64,000 bases of DNA from Risungbinella massiliensis (GCF_000942395.1 NZ_LN812102.1:1462816-1526815), one strand, 5' to 3'; numbered from the stretch's first letter, positions 1 through 9,260 are shown. The notes: generated by a model from the letters alone, not told the origin. Made by a program: numbers and translations.

Positions 1-570
1 TTTGAACATGCTGAGATTGAGCCAGATGTCTTAGTATTATCCAAAGCAATTGGTGGATCTCTGCCTTTAGCGGTTGTCGTATATCAAGAAGAATTGGATC
101 AATGGGGTCCAGGAGCTCATGCAGGTACTTTTCGTGGGAATCAGATGGCCATGGCTGCTGGTTTGGCTACGATTTGTTTCATTCGTGAAAACCAAATTGC
201 AAACCATGCAGCCAAAATGGGTGAGCTTCTACAGAGTAAATTACGATTGATTCAACAGGCAACGAGTTCAATCGGAGAGGTACGTGGAAGAGGACTTATG
301 ATTGGGGCGGAAATTATCAACCGACATCTATCTCCTGATCATCTGGGAAGTTATCCAGCACATCCTGAGCTAGCTCGTTTGATCCAGCAAGAGTGTTTCA
401 AACGTGGGCTAATCTTAGAATTAGGTGGTCGTCATGGTAGCGTTGTGCGATTCTTACCACCACTGATTATTACATCCGAACAAATAGAAGAGATTACAAA
501 TATTTTTGGAGAAGCAGTTCTAGCGGCTGAGCGACAATCTTCCCCACATCAGGAGGCTAGCATCTTGTGA
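1..570 (+). CDS. rhbA: Diaminobutyrate--2-oxoglutarate aminotransferase, 3' part (cut by window edge)
   Basis: The reading frame is open from base 1, so the 5' part lies outside the window. The product is the C-terminal half of a class III PLP aminotransferase. The Schiff-base lysine is seen in 'LSKAIGG', followed by 'HAGTFRGNQMAMAAG', the usual sequence around the phosphate-binding threonine. In siderophore operons of the rhizobactin/schizokinen type this enzyme makes L-2,4-diaminobutyrate from aspartate semialdehyde, with glutamate as amino donor. It acts in the cytoplasm. Its stop overlaps the GTG start of the decarboxylase by four bases (GTGA), so the two are translationally coupled. The specific substrate is inferred from the operon; class III membership is clear. 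Confidence 0.88.
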   Translation, partial: FEHAEIEPDVLVLSKAIGGSLPLAVVVYQEELDQWGPGAHAGTFRGNQMAMAAGLATICFIRENQIANHAAKMGELLQSKLRLIQQATSSIGEVRGRGLMIGAEIINRHLSPDHLGSYPAHPELARLIQQECFKRGLILELGGRHGSVVRFLPPLIITSEQIEEITNIFGEAVLAAERQSSPHQEASIL

Positions 571-2084
571 AGGAACAAAATTGGGATCAATGGTTTCTGA
601 ATAATTCGGTTGGCTCTACTATTAATCATAATCTAGCAAGTGAAACAACCCGCGCAGCTATACAAGAGCACTTTGCTAAGCTATCTCAACCATACAGTGG
701 CGCTAGCACTTCTGAAATAGAAACGAAAGTAGCCCAAATAGATATTTGTCCTGATCAAGGAATTCCTTTGACAAAAGCACTATTTGACTTATCTCAAAGT
801 GTACTTCAACACTCGATCGTAGTACACCACCCACGTTCGATTGCGCATCTTCATTGTGCACCACTAATCCCTGCTCTGGCAGCAGAACAATATATCTCAG
901 CTACCAATCAGTCTATGGATTCATGGGATCAGAGCTCAGCAGGGTCATTTGTTGAAAATAGGATGATCGAGTGGCTTTGTCAATTGTATGGCTATTCCAA
1001 CTACGGGGATGGGGTCTTTACGAGTGGTGGGACACAATCCAACCTCATGGGAATTCATTTAGCTAGGGATCACTTCTCCCAAAAAACATGGAATTGGAAT
1101 ATTCAACAACAGGGTTTACCACCTAAAGCATCTCGATTACGAATCTTGTGCTCAGCAATTGCTCATTTTACTGTGCAACAATCAGCTGCTCTGCTTGGGT
1201 TAGGATCACAAGCTGTCATCTCGATCCCTGTTGATAAACAGCAACGGATGTCCATCTCTCATCTAAAAGAAACAATTGATCAGTTGCTAAGTGAAGGATT
1301 TGAACCATTTGCGATTGTAGCAACTGCTGGGACAACCGATTTTGGCAGTATTGATCCACTAACTGAAATTGCAGAAGTCGCTCAGAAACACTCCATTTGG
1401 CTTCATGTTGATGCAGCATATGGAGGTGCCCTTATTCTTAGTAATCAAGAATCTACGAAATTGGCTGGTATCTCTCAATCAGACTCAATCACAGTCGACT
1501 TTCATAAATTGTTTTATCAACCGATTAGCTGCGGAGCTTTTCTCTTGCGAGATCAAGAGAATTTCCGATACATCCGTCTCCATACTGATTATCTCAATCC
1601 AGAAGATGACGAGGAACAAGGTGTTCCGAATCTAGTAAATAAATCCTTGCAAACAACTCGTCGCTTTGATGCCTTAAAGTTGCTTGTTAGCTTGCAGACA
1701 TTAGGGAGAGAACAGTTTGCCAAGATGATTGAGACAACGATTGATTTAACACAAGACATAGCCAAATATTTATCAGATCATTCTGAACTAGAGATTGCCA
1801 ACACTAATCCGGAGATTAATGCTATCGTTTTCCGATTTAAAGGTTCAAACCTTGAACATTCCGATAAAAAACTTGATGAGATCAACCTACAGATTCGGCA
1901 AGCTCTTTTACAGTCCGGTTCAGCTGTGATCGCAAAAACGAAATATAACGGTCATGTTTATCTCAAATTTACATTACTCAATCCACGTACAAAGCGATCT
2001 GACATCCACTCTTTACTTGAAGAAATCGTAGAGATTGGAAAGAGATTAGAAAGGAGAACTATCTCACATGAAAAGTTCAAGTAA
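567..2084 (+). CDS. rhbB: L-2,4-diaminobutyrate decarboxylase (PLP group II)
   Basis: A 505-residue group II PLP decarboxylase of the glutamate/aromatic amino acid decarboxylase fold. The cofactor lysine is K314 in 'TVDFHKLFYQP', with 'HVDAAYGG' upstream and 'TSGGTQSNL' near residue 150. It should convert 2,4-diaminobutyrate to 1,3-diaminopropane, the diamine backbone of schizokinen and rhizobactin 1021. The start is a GTG overlapping the aminotransferase stop. The 3' end overlaps the next gene by 17 bases. Length and motifs are normal, with no sign of decay. Alternative PLP decarboxylase substrates cannot be excluded from sequence alone, but the neighbours make diaminobutyrate the likely one. 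Confidence 0.9.
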   Translation: MKEQNWDQWFLNNSVGSTINHNLASETTRAAIQEHFAKLSQPYSGASTSEIETKVAQIDICPDQGIPLTKALFDLSQSVLQHSIVVHHPRSIAHLHCAPLIPALAAEQYISATNQSMDSWDQSSAGSFVENRMIEWLCQLYGYSNYGDGVFTSGGTQSNLMGIHLARDHFSQKTWNWNIQQQGLPPKASRLRILCSAIAHFTVQQSAALLGLGSQAVISIPVDKQQRMSISHLKETIDQLLSEGFEPFAIVATAGTTDFGSIDPLTEIAEVAQKHSIWLHVDAAYGGALILSNQESTKLAGISQSDSITVDFHKLFYQPISCGAFLLRDQENFRYIRLHTDYLNPEDDEEQGVPNLVNKSLQTTRRFDALKLLVSLQTLGREQFAKMIETTIDLTQDIAKYLSDHSELEIANTNPEINAIVFRFKGSNLEHSDKKLDEINLQIRQALLQSGSAVIAKTKYNGHVYLKFTLLNPRTKRSDIHSLLEEIVEIGKRLERRTISHEKFK

Positions 2085-3909
2085 AAAAATCGCTCAACAG
2101 CATAGCATGCAAAACCTCCTAAACTGTTTTCTACGAGAAATACACATTGGGAAAATCATTCATAGGAGTTCTCTTCCAGAGACACTAGCATCCCAAATCG
2201 AGGTCGAAACGATCTACCAAATTCCTCTTTCCTCTGTAGGAATGACAATTTTGGCACCAGTCTCCTATCTATCTTACACAGATCGACATCTATATAAGTT
2301 CCCGCTCTATTACCAAACTGATTCTACATATGCTGAACTAGACTTTGTATGGTTAGCTTCCTTACTAACAAAAGAGGCTGCTTCTCTTGAAGGAGTAGGA
2401 CAAATTCCAAGTGATCTTCTTGCTAGAATCATTCAAAGCGAGCAGTTGATGGGGAGTTTCATCGAGTCCCGATTCGTTGATCAGGAATCGCTAATCCAAC
2501 CTTCATTCACCTTTATTGAGGCGGAACAGTCTCTCCTAGTCGGTCATCTGCTACATCCAACTCCGAAAAGTAGACAAGGATTACATGAATGGGAGCAGAT
2601 TCGATACGCTCCAGAGGCAAAAGGCTCCTTTTCTTTGCATTATTTTCGGGTCCACCACTCTCTTGTAATAGAGAAAACAAGTCTATCAGAAAGCGCTACC
2701 GATTGTATCAAGCAAGAACTTATGAATGATCCAAACATCTCAACAGAGTGGAAGGAAATGTACTGCCAATCCAGTGATGGATTCTCCATCATCCCAATCC
2801 ATCCTTTACAAGCAGAGTTCTTACTTCAACAAGCATGGGTTCAATCCACCATCGTAAAGGGTATGATTCATAATCTTGGTACAGCTGGAAGAGCCTATCA
2901 AGCTACATCATCTCTACGTACGCTTTATCATCCTGAAGCTCGTTTTATGATAAAAGGCTCTGTTCCAATCCAAATTACCAACTCGCTACGAGTTAACAAA
3001 TATAAAGAACTTGAACGTGGTGTGGAGATCTCCAATCTTGTAGAGAGTCCGATTGGTACAAGCCTACGAAATCGTTATCCTAATTTCCAAATTATTGTAG
3101 ACCCTGCATTCATTACAGTAAAACACCCGCATGAAGAGGAATCTGGATTTGAGGTATCCCTAAGGACAAATCCGTTTATCGCTGGATACGATCAACAAGT
3201 AACCTTAATCGCTGGTTTAGGACAAGATGTATTCCCAGATCAGGGTTCTCGAATCAAGCAAATCATCGAGAATATAGCTCAGCAAGAACAACGGACAATA
3301 AAAGAAGTAAGTCTAGATTGGTTCCAACGTTATCTTGCCATCTCTCTTGAACCAATGTTAGATCTGTATCTTCAACATGGAATTGCCCTAGAAGCGCACC
3401 AACAAAACAGCCTTGTCCAACTTACTCCTATAGGCTATCCAGCTAAGTTTTTCTATCGAGATAATCAAGGTTACTACTATGCCGAATCCATGTTTGAACA
3501 GCTAAAACAATGGATTCCGGATGTAAGTACTATGAGCCAAACCATGTGCTCTGATGTAGTAGCCGATGAACGTTTCCGGTACTATCTCATCTTTAATCAC
3601 ATGTTTGGTCTCATCCATGCATTTGGAAATGCTGGGCTAATCGAAGAAGGAATCCTACTGGCTGAGCTTCGAAATCGTCTTCAAGCATGGCGTATCTATG
3701 ATCGTCCTACTTCTCAGTTCTTAACAAGTCTACTAGAAGATCCCCAAGTACCATGTAAAGCCAATTTCTTAACGCGTTTATATGAGATGGATGAACTTGT
3801 TGGCTCTTTAGAAACTCAATCCGTTTATACCACAATCCCGAATCCTCTTTGGAAAGGAGAAACCTCTATTGATCAGACACCAATTAGCCAATCGAGCCAT
3901 CACAGATGA
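2068..3909 (+). CDS. rhbC: IucA/IucC-family siderophore synthetase (RhbC-like)
   Basis: A 613-residue NRPS-independent siderophore (NIS) synthetase of the IucA/IucC family. Family motifs are visible: 'IIPIHPLQAEFLL' near residue 235, 'SSLRTLYHPEARFMIKGSVPIQITNSLR' split over about residues 288-315 (ATP/citrate binding), and 'GIALEAHQQNSLVQ' near 450 in the C-terminal FhuF-like part. Such enzymes adenylate citrate and condense it with a hydroxamate amine. It is one of two paralogous synthetases here, as expected for attaching two N-hydroxy-N-acetyl-diaminopropane arms to one citrate. The gene overlaps ddc by 17 bases and the acetyltransferase by 41. Confidence 0.9.
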   Translation: MKSSSKKIAQQHSMQNLLNCFLREIHIGKIIHRSSLPETLASQIEVETIYQIPLSSVGMTILAPVSYLSYTDRHLYKFPLYYQTDSTYAELDFVWLASLLTKEAASLEGVGQIPSDLLARIIQSEQLMGSFIESRFVDQESLIQPSFTFIEAEQSLLVGHLLHPTPKSRQGLHEWEQIRYAPEAKGSFSLHYFRVHHSLVIEKTSLSESATDCIKQELMNDPNISTEWKEMYCQSSDGFSIIPIHPLQAEFLLQQAWVQSTIVKGMIHNLGTAGRAYQATSSLRTLYHPEARFMIKGSVPIQITNSLRVNKYKELERGVEISNLVESPIGTSLRNRYPNFQIIVDPAFITVKHPHEEESGFEVSLRTNPFIAGYDQQVTLIAGLGQDVFPDQGSRIKQIIENIAQQEQRTIKEVSLDWFQRYLAISLEPMLDLYLQHGIALEAHQQNSLVQLTPIGYPAKFFYRDNQGYYYAESMFEQLKQWIPDVSTMSQTMCSDVVADERFRYYLIFNHMFGLIHAFGNAGLIEEGILLAELRNRLQAWRIYDRPTSQFLTSLLEDPQVPCKANFLTRLYEMDELVGSLETQSVYTTIPNPLWKGETSIDQTPISQSSHHR

Positions 3910-4477
3910 GTCGATTCAGCAACAAATCACATTTCGCCCAGTTCAGATAGAGACAGACTTTGGTCTACTCCATCGCTGGCAACATGAACAGCACGTTATT
4001 CCTTATTGGAATCTAGATATCTCACTAGAAGCCTATCAGAAACATCTAACTGAATTTCTTCAAGACCCTCATCAAAGCCTTCATATCGGAATGATTGATG
4101 GTATACCGATGAGCTACTGGGAAACGTACTGGGTACAAGGAGACATCTTAGAAGGAAGTTATGACTCTCATCCCGCTGATCAGGGTGTTCATCTTCTAAT
4201 AGGAGAAACGGACTATCTGGGGAAAGGATACGCCCTTCCTCTGTTACGAGCCATTACAAGTCTTTTATTTGAACACCCAGAAACCGAGAAAGTGGTAGCA
4301 GAACCAAACATTTTAAATAAAAAAATGATCCATATCTTTGAGAAGTGCGGATATAGGTTTCAAAAGAAAATCGACCTTCCTGATAAAGAAGCAGCTTTAC
4401 TCTTTTGCTATCGAGAAGAATTTGAAAAGAGGTGGCAAGATGTCCAAGCAATCCATCAACACAAACACAATATATGA
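3869..4477 (+). CDS. rhbD: Siderophore N-acetyltransferase, GNAT (IucB/RhbD-like)
   Basis: A 202-residue GNAT protein of the AlcB/IucB type. The family signature is seen as 'HLLIGETDYLGKGYALPLLRAI' (read in two parts, residues about 110-132) and 'VVAEPNILNKKMIHIFEKCGYRF'. It should acetylate the hydroxylated diamine using acetyl-CoA. The start is chosen as TTG at 3869 because a good ribosome site (GGAAAGGAGA, 3851-3860) sits 8 bases upstream, inside the preceding synthetase gene. The 3' end overlaps the monooxygenase start at 4440 by 38 bases, so the operon is tightly packed. Acyl specificity (acetyl rather than longer chains) is inferred. Confidence 0.88.
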   Translation: MIRHQLANRAITDESIQQQITFRPVQIETDFGLLHRWQHEQHVIPYWNLDISLEAYQKHLTEFLQDPHQSLHIGMIDGIPMSYWETYWVQGDILEGSYDSHPADQGVHLLIGETDYLGKGYALPLLRAITSLLFEHPETEKVVAEPNILNKKMIHIFEKCGYRFQKKIDLPDKEAALLFCYREEFEKRWQDVQAIHQHKHNI

Positions 4478-5795
4478 TGTAATCGGAGTGGGACTTGGGC
4501 CTTTTAATCTAGGATTGGCCGCACTACTAGACCCTATCACAGAAGTAAATGCCTTATTTCTAGAACAAAAAGAACAATTTGCTTGGCATCCTGGTCTCCT
4601 GCTGGAAAATACAACTTTACAAGTACCATTTTTTGCGGATTTGGTTACAATGGCAAATCCAACGAGTCCTTATTCTTATCTCAACTACTTGAAACATCAA
4701 AAAAGACTTTATCATTTCTACTTCTTAGAACGGTTTCACGTACCACGTAAGGAATTCAGTCACTATTGTCACTGGGTTTCTGAACAATTGGAAAGCTGCC
4801 GATTTGGAAAGCAGGTAGTTGGAATCGAATTCCATCAGCAGGATGATCCTACACAAAACTATTACGAGATCTGTGTTCGGGACACATCCAGTGAGCAAAT
4901 GGAGCTTTTACGATGTAAACACCTAGTTCTTGGAGTAGGAACGTCACCTGTGCTAGATAAAAAATTCAGTCTACTTTCGGAACAAGATATTTTTCACTCT
5001 TCCCAATTCTTAGAACGATTGGATCGATGTCGAGAAGCTCATAGGATTACTGTTGTTGGTTCGGGACAAAGTGCCGCAGAAGTATTTCTCACCCTTCTTC
5101 AAGATCAAACGAATTATGGATATGATCTCAATTGGTATACAAGATCTACTGGATTTTTCCCGATGGAGTATTCCAAATTAGGCTTGGAACACTTCTCACC
5201 TGATTACACACGCTACTTCTACTCTCTGCCTCAAGACAAGAGAGATGAACGACGTAGCAAACAAGACCTACTCTATAAAGGAATTAGTGCCACAACCATA
5301 GCTGATATCTATGACTTACTCTATGAACGAACGGTCGGCGGACAAGCAATCCCTGCTACTTTACAAGCGATGACTTCCTTGCAATCTATTCAGTCCATGC
5401 CAGATGGTACATACGAACTAACTTTGACCCATACCGAACAACAAATAAGCTTTACTCACCAAAGTGATGTAATCATCTTAGCAACAGGATATGCATCCCA
5501 GGTAGACCAGCTCCTCCAACCATTCGGGGAGTATATCCAACGTGATGAGAAACAACGTCCTATCATTCAAGAAGACTATCAAATTGCAACACAAGGCTCG
5601 CAATATAATCGCATCTATCTGCAAAATGGAGAACTTCATAGCCATGGAATTGGAGCTCCAGACTTAGGTCTAGGTGCATACCGGAATTCGATCATCATTA
5701 ACTCCTTATGTGACTCAGAAGTATATCCAGTGCAAGAACGCAATGTATTTCAACATTTTGGAACAACCAAAGTTCCTACCCTAGCTCAAATGTAG
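4440..5795 (+). CDS. rhbE: L-lysine/diamine N-monooxygenase (IucD/RhbE-like)
   Basis: A 451-residue FAD- and NADPH-dependent N-hydroxylase. The FAD motif 'GVGLGPFNLGLA' is at residues about 14-25, the NADPH motif 'VVGSGQSAAEVFL' is central, and the C-terminal 'ATGY' and 'HSHGIGAPDLGLGAYRN' are typical of IucD, PvdA and RhbE. It hydroxylates a primary amine, here probably 1,3-diaminopropane, giving the hydroxamate nitrogen. The start is the ATG at 4440, preceded by AAGAGGTGG; the frame is open further upstream but lacks a ribosome site there. The gene overlaps the acetyltransferase and is followed after 13 bases by the second synthetase. Confidence 0.92.
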   Translation: MSKQSINTNTIYDVIGVGLGPFNLGLAALLDPITEVNALFLEQKEQFAWHPGLLLENTTLQVPFFADLVTMANPTSPYSYLNYLKHQKRLYHFYFLERFHVPRKEFSHYCHWVSEQLESCRFGKQVVGIEFHQQDDPTQNYYEICVRDTSSEQMELLRCKHLVLGVGTSPVLDKKFSLLSEQDIFHSSQFLERLDRCREAHRITVVGSGQSAAEVFLTLLQDQTNYGYDLNWYTRSTGFFPMEYSKLGLEHFSPDYTRYFYSLPQDKRDERRSKQDLLYKGISATTIADIYDLLYERTVGGQAIPATLQAMTSLQSIQSMPDGTYELTLTHTEQQISFTHQSDVIILATGYASQVDQLLQPFGEYIQRDEKQRPIIQEDYQIATQGSQYNRIYLQNGELHSHGIGAPDLGLGAYRNSIIINSLCDSEVYPVQERNVFQHFGTTKVPTLAQM

Positions 5796-5808
5796 AGGTG
5801 AGAAAACC

Positions 5809-7635
5809 ATGAGTATTGATCAATCTATGCAAAAGATGAAACAAATTCTAACCCCAACTATTTGGGAAGAAGTATCAATCCAACTACTTTGTAAGATGCT
5901 TGCTGAAATGATGTACGAAGAAATTATTCATCCTACGGAAATGGCTCATCATCCCGAACGAGATACATATTCCTATGAATTAAAAGTAGCAAATGAGGTC
6001 GTTTATATATATGAAGCGAAGAAGCATTTGTTTGATAGTTATAGCATCATCCCTCCTTCTATCAAACGACTTCAGGGAAATACAGTGATTCAAGCGAGTA
6101 ATCCACTACAATTCCTAATTGATTTGCAGCCGACAATCCCAATGTCAGGTGAAACTGCGGCTCATCTAATTCGTGAATACCAACAAACCCTGATCGCTGA
6201 TGCGCACATCCTTCACAAAAAACGGAACAATAAAGACCTCAACCTCACCGAATTAGATTACGCAGAGCTAGAAGGTGAGATGGAAGGACATCCCTGGATT
6301 ACTTATAACAAAGGAAGAGTTGGGTTCAGCTATGAAGATTACCTATCGTATGCACCAGAGCAACAGAAAACGACACAGTTCTTATGGATTGCAGCCTGTA
6401 AAGACCACACAGACCTTCGCACCGTCGAACAAGTCAATTTAGAGAAGTTAATTGAAGAAGAAATAGGCACAGAGCTTGCCGAGAAATGGAGAAAGCAACT
6501 CGTTCAAGAAGGACTTTCACCAGCAGAATATATTTTTATGCCCGTACATGAATGGCAATGGGATCAATACCTTATTCAAATGTTTGCAGAGCAAATCGCA
6601 AACCAAGTTATCGTTCCTCTTGGCCGTGGAGAAGATCAGTATCTCCCACAACAATCTATACGTACCTTTGTCAATATATCAAGAAAACAACGATATCATG
6701 TAAAATTACCAATGAGTATCTTAAATACGCTAGTCTATCGTGGACTTCCTAGTGAACGAACAGTCTTAGCACCACAAATTACTAGCTATATTCAAAACAT
6801 CTATCACCAAGATTCCTTTTTACGTGATGAGCATCGAGTTATTCTACCTGGTGAAAATGCGAGTATCAACATAAGTCACCCATACTTTGAGAGAATTGCG
6901 GGCTCCCCTTATCAATATCTAGAACTGCTTGGATGTATATGGCGTGAAAGTATCTACAACCTAATTGAGGAAGACGAACAACCAATTACATTAGCATCCC
7001 TACTCTATATAGACGGCAATGGAAAACCATTTGTTCAATCGTTAATTGATAAATCTGGTTTGTCTGTAGAAGAATGGTTTAAACAATTATTCGCTGTACT
7101 CCTTCCTCCACTTCTACATTACTTGTATCAATATGGAGTTGTCTTCTCTCCACATGGTCAGAACACGATCTTAGTACTGAAAAACCATCGTCCACATCGC
7201 TTAGCTATCAAAGACTTTGTCGATGATGTCAATGTCAGCAAATATACTCTACCAGAACTAGCAAACCTCTCTGATGAACTTCGTAATGTACTACGAAGCG
7301 AAGAGCCAGAAGGACTTTGTCAGTTTATCTTTACAGGACTCTTCGTCTGTCACTTTCGTTATCTTGGACAATTAGTAGAGGCACATATTGGCTGGAGCGA
7401 GCAATCATTCTGGCAAGAAGTCCGAAGTGTCATCAAGAACTATCAAAAACGTTTCCCTGAACTCCAAGAACGGTTTGAGATCTTTAATCTACTAAGACCT
7501 CAGTTCACCAAACTATGTCTTAACCGAAATCGTATGCTTGATTATGGATATAATGATGATTCAGATCGTCCGCATGCGTCAGAATTTGGTAAAGTAAACA
7601 ATCCATTAGCATTAATTTCCATAAATCAAGAATAA
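5809..7635 (+). CDS. rhbF: IucA/IucC-family siderophore synthetase (RhbF-like)
   Basis: A 608-residue second NIS synthetase. It shows 'FMPVHEWQWDQYL' near residue 245, 'QQSIRTFVNISRKQRYHVKLPMSILNT' (about 285-311, read in two parts), and 'GVVFSPHGQNTILVL' near 446, the pattern of the IucC side of the family. It should attach the second hydroxamate arm to citrate. The ATG is preceded by AGAGGTGAG. It is the last gene of the operon and is followed by a strong hairpin terminator at 7701. No export or uptake gene follows it; a decayed uptake system lies at 41.2-41.9 kb. Confidence 0.9.
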   Translation: MSIDQSMQKMKQILTPTIWEEVSIQLLCKMLAEMMYEEIIHPTEMAHHPERDTYSYELKVANEVVYIYEAKKHLFDSYSIIPPSIKRLQGNTVIQASNPLQFLIDLQPTIPMSGETAAHLIREYQQTLIADAHILHKKRNNKDLNLTELDYAELEGEMEGHPWITYNKGRVGFSYEDYLSYAPEQQKTTQFLWIAACKDHTDLRTVEQVNLEKLIEEEIGTELAEKWRKQLVQEGLSPAEYIFMPVHEWQWDQYLIQMFAEQIANQVIVPLGRGEDQYLPQQSIRTFVNISRKQRYHVKLPMSILNTLVYRGLPSERTVLAPQITSYIQNIYHQDSFLRDEHRVILPGENASINISHPYFERIAGSPYQYLELLGCIWRESIYNLIEEDEQPITLASLLYIDGNGKPFVQSLIDKSGLSVEEWFKQLFAVLLPPLLHYLYQYGVVFSPHGQNTILVLKNHRPHRLAIKDFVDDVNVSKYTLPELANLSDELRNVLRSEEPEGLCQFIFTGLFVCHFRYLGQLVEAHIGWSEQSFWQEVRSVIKNYQKRFPELQERFEIFNLLRPQFTKLCLNRNRMLDYGYNDDSDRPHASEFGKVNNPLALISINQE

Positions 7636-7700
7636 AAGAAAATAACGGAGTTATTTAATTTACAAAAAACGTGTGCAGATTTATCTCCATGTACCACGTC

Positions 7701-7746
7701 AGACTGTAGACAAATCTAAATAAAGATAGTTCTACAGTCTTTTTTG
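7701..7746 (+). terminator. Terminator of the siderophore operon
   Basis: AGACTGTAGA (7701-7710) is repeated inverted as TCTACAGTCT (7731-7740), a perfect 10-bp stem, followed directly by TTTTTT. It lies about 65 bases after the last siderophore gene. Confidence 0.85.
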
Positions 7747-7985
7747 TCAAATTCCATGGAACAGATAGAATTTACTAAAGTTATCGAAACACAAAATAAG
7801 TTTTTGCTACATAACTTTCATCTCTTTGTATTCGGTTTCGTGAAACTTTTCTATCGATTTTCTTATCCAGTCCTGTTCTATAGAAAGAGTCATATTCGAT
7901 TCAATTTCCTCGGTGGTTTCTTCCACCAATTGCAACATCATTTCTCCGTGACCCTGAATAAAAGTCTCGATGTCCACATTTTTAC

Positions 7986-8013
7986 TTGACTCCATGAGTT
8001 TTTTGTATAATAT
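7986..8013 (+). promoter_or_regulatory. Candidate sigma-A promoter for the PheC-like gene
   Basis: TTGACT at 7986-7991 is followed about 16 bases on by TAATAT inside TATAATATTAT. It is 35-60 bases upstream of the ATG at 8048. The match is by eye only. Confidence 0.5.
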
Positions 8014-8047
8014 TATTTTAAAAAATAAGAAAGGGGATAGTGAAATC

Positions 8048-8857
8048 ATGAGTAAGCGGTTTTTAATTGTGAGTTTAATACTCTTAGCATTCGGAATTGG
8101 AACACTATTCCCGCAAGTTAGCAAAACAGTGGTAGCCGAAAAGTCGGCCCATTCCCGGTTGGATAATATTTTAAAGAAAAAGAAAATCCGTATTGGAACT
8201 ACCGGAGATTATAAGCCATTTACCTATTGGAACTCCGAAACCAAACAGTTTGAAGGATATGATATTGATGCTGCTAAGATGCTGGCAAAGAATTTGGGAG
8301 TAGAGGTGGAATTTGTCCGAACATCGTGGCCGACATTGATGCAGGATCTTCAAGCGGATAAATTTGATATTGCTGTGGGGGGAATCTCAAGAAATCTGGA
8401 ACGGCAAAAGACGGCTCATCTAACGGCACCTTATATACGTGATGGGAAATCGCCTCTAATCCGGATCGAAGATAAAGAACGATTTAAAAGCCTAGCGGAT
8501 ATTGATCAGCCATCGGTCAGAATTGGTGTGAACCCTGGAGGTACCAATGAGAAGTTTGTACAGGAGAATATTAAACAAGCTCAGGTAACCGTTGTTGAAA
8601 ATAATCTGGATATCCCCAATATGGTTGCAGAAGGAAAGTTTGATGTCATGATTACAGACAGTGTAGAAGCCAGATTCTATGCGAAACAAGATACACGATT
8701 GTATGCCGCACTGGTGGATCAACCCTTTACAACCCATGAAAAGGGATATCTAATTCACCGAGGCGATCTAGATTTTCAAAACTGGATCAATCTCTGGATG
8801 GAAGAAATGAAGTTGCAAGGAAAATTTAAAGAACTGGAACAGAAATGGCTTGAATAA
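8048..8857 (+). CDS. Secreted cyclohexadienyl dehydratase-like / SBP_bac_3 protein
   Basis: A 269-residue family 3 solute-binding fold with an N-terminal signal peptide (hydrophobic residues 5-22, probable cleavage after VVA at 28-30). There is no lipobox cysteine, which an ABC binding protein of a Gram-positive would normally need to stay at the membrane. Beyond the fold, it matches what is known of periplasmic cyclohexadienyl dehydratase PheC: 'DIDQPSVRIGVNPGGTNEKF' (151-170) and 'MITDSVEARF' (201-210). E207 occupies the place of the catalytic glutamate described for PheC. No permease or ATPase gene is adjacent. The start is the ATG at 8048 with AGAAAGGGG upstream. It could be an arogenate/prephenate dehydratase or an amino acid binding protein; the enzyme is favoured. 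Confidence 0.75.
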   Translation: MSKRFLIVSLILLAFGIGTLFPQVSKTVVAEKSAHSRLDNILKKKKIRIGTTGDYKPFTYWNSETKQFEGYDIDAAKMLAKNLGVEVEFVRTSWPTLMQDLQADKFDIAVGGISRNLERQKTAHLTAPYIRDGKSPLIRIEDKERFKSLADIDQPSVRIGVNPGGTNEKFVQENIKQAQVTVVENNLDIPNMVAEGKFDVMITDSVEARFYAKQDTRLYAALVDQPFTTHEKGYLIHRGDLDFQNWINLWMEEMKLQGKFKELEQKWLE

Positions 8858-8923
8858 AATACCTCCCGGATGAACGAAGCATATGAAAGGGTAAAGTAAA
8901 AAGAAACTTGGCCAGATAATTAA

Positions 8924-8957
8924 GGCTGCTGGATCTCTCCAGTAGCCATTTTTTTAT
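8924..8957 (+). terminator. Terminator after the PheC-like gene
   Basis: GGCTGCTGGA (8924-8933) pairs with TCCAGTAGCC (8938-8947, one G-T pair) around a TCTC loop and is followed by a T-rich run. Confidence 0.85.
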
Positions 8958-8986
8958 ATTCAAATCAAGTCCAAACAAAAAAATAC

Positions 8987-9057
8987 TGTTGAGAAAGCGA
9001 TTTTCCTTCGTCAGAAAAACTGGATCTAATTGAACCGTACCCTTATTTTTAATTTTG
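8987..9057 (+). pseudogene. Tail of a large serine recombinase, second degraded copy
   Basis: The bases translate as 'VEKAIFLRQKNWI' followed by a stop. This corresponds to 'LEKATFLRQKDWIKMDQ' at the end of the recombinase remnant at 13.3-13.7 kb. Only the last 25 or so codons survive here, with a short deletion relative to the other copy. The tail abuts a copy of the yhbH 3' end in the same arrangement as at 13.72 kb. The rest of the gene is missing; what lies to the left is the PheC-like gene and its terminator. This is best read as the scar of an earlier integration event. Confidence 0.75.
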
Positions 9058-9060
9058 TTA

Positions 9061-9260
9061 TTTTACTTCTCGCTTATGGAAGAAATGCTTGAGTGAGTCA
9101 TACACTTGCGATTTCTCCCGAATGATAGTGCAAAAAATGTGGGTCTTTGATATGACGGAAGGCAGTCATGAGAGTACTGTGGCGATTATATTGGTATAAT
9201 TGTTCATGATATAACCCAACTCCAAACATATTGAATTTACTGGTTTCAACCTCTCCCCGT
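9061..9260 (-). pseudogene. Duplicated 3' end of yhbH, degraded
   Basis: The region 9061-9193 is nearly identical to the last part of intact yhbH (13731-13863). Read on the minus strand it gives '[13 protein letters not shown]' and ends in 'DSLKHFFHKREVK' then a stop, against '[13 protein letters not shown]' in the intact gene. A 2-base deletion breaks the frame inside the conserved part. Beyond 9193 the similarity falls off but remains faintly coding-like ('FNMFGVGLYHEQ' against '[10 protein letters not shown]'), then ends. It is a displaced C-terminal fragment, not a functional gene. Confidence 0.8.

Noticed and set aside
7807-8124. 105-codon minus-strand frame overlapping the PheC-like start
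   Set aside because: It overlaps the promoter and the signal peptide of the plus-strand gene and has no recognisable domain.
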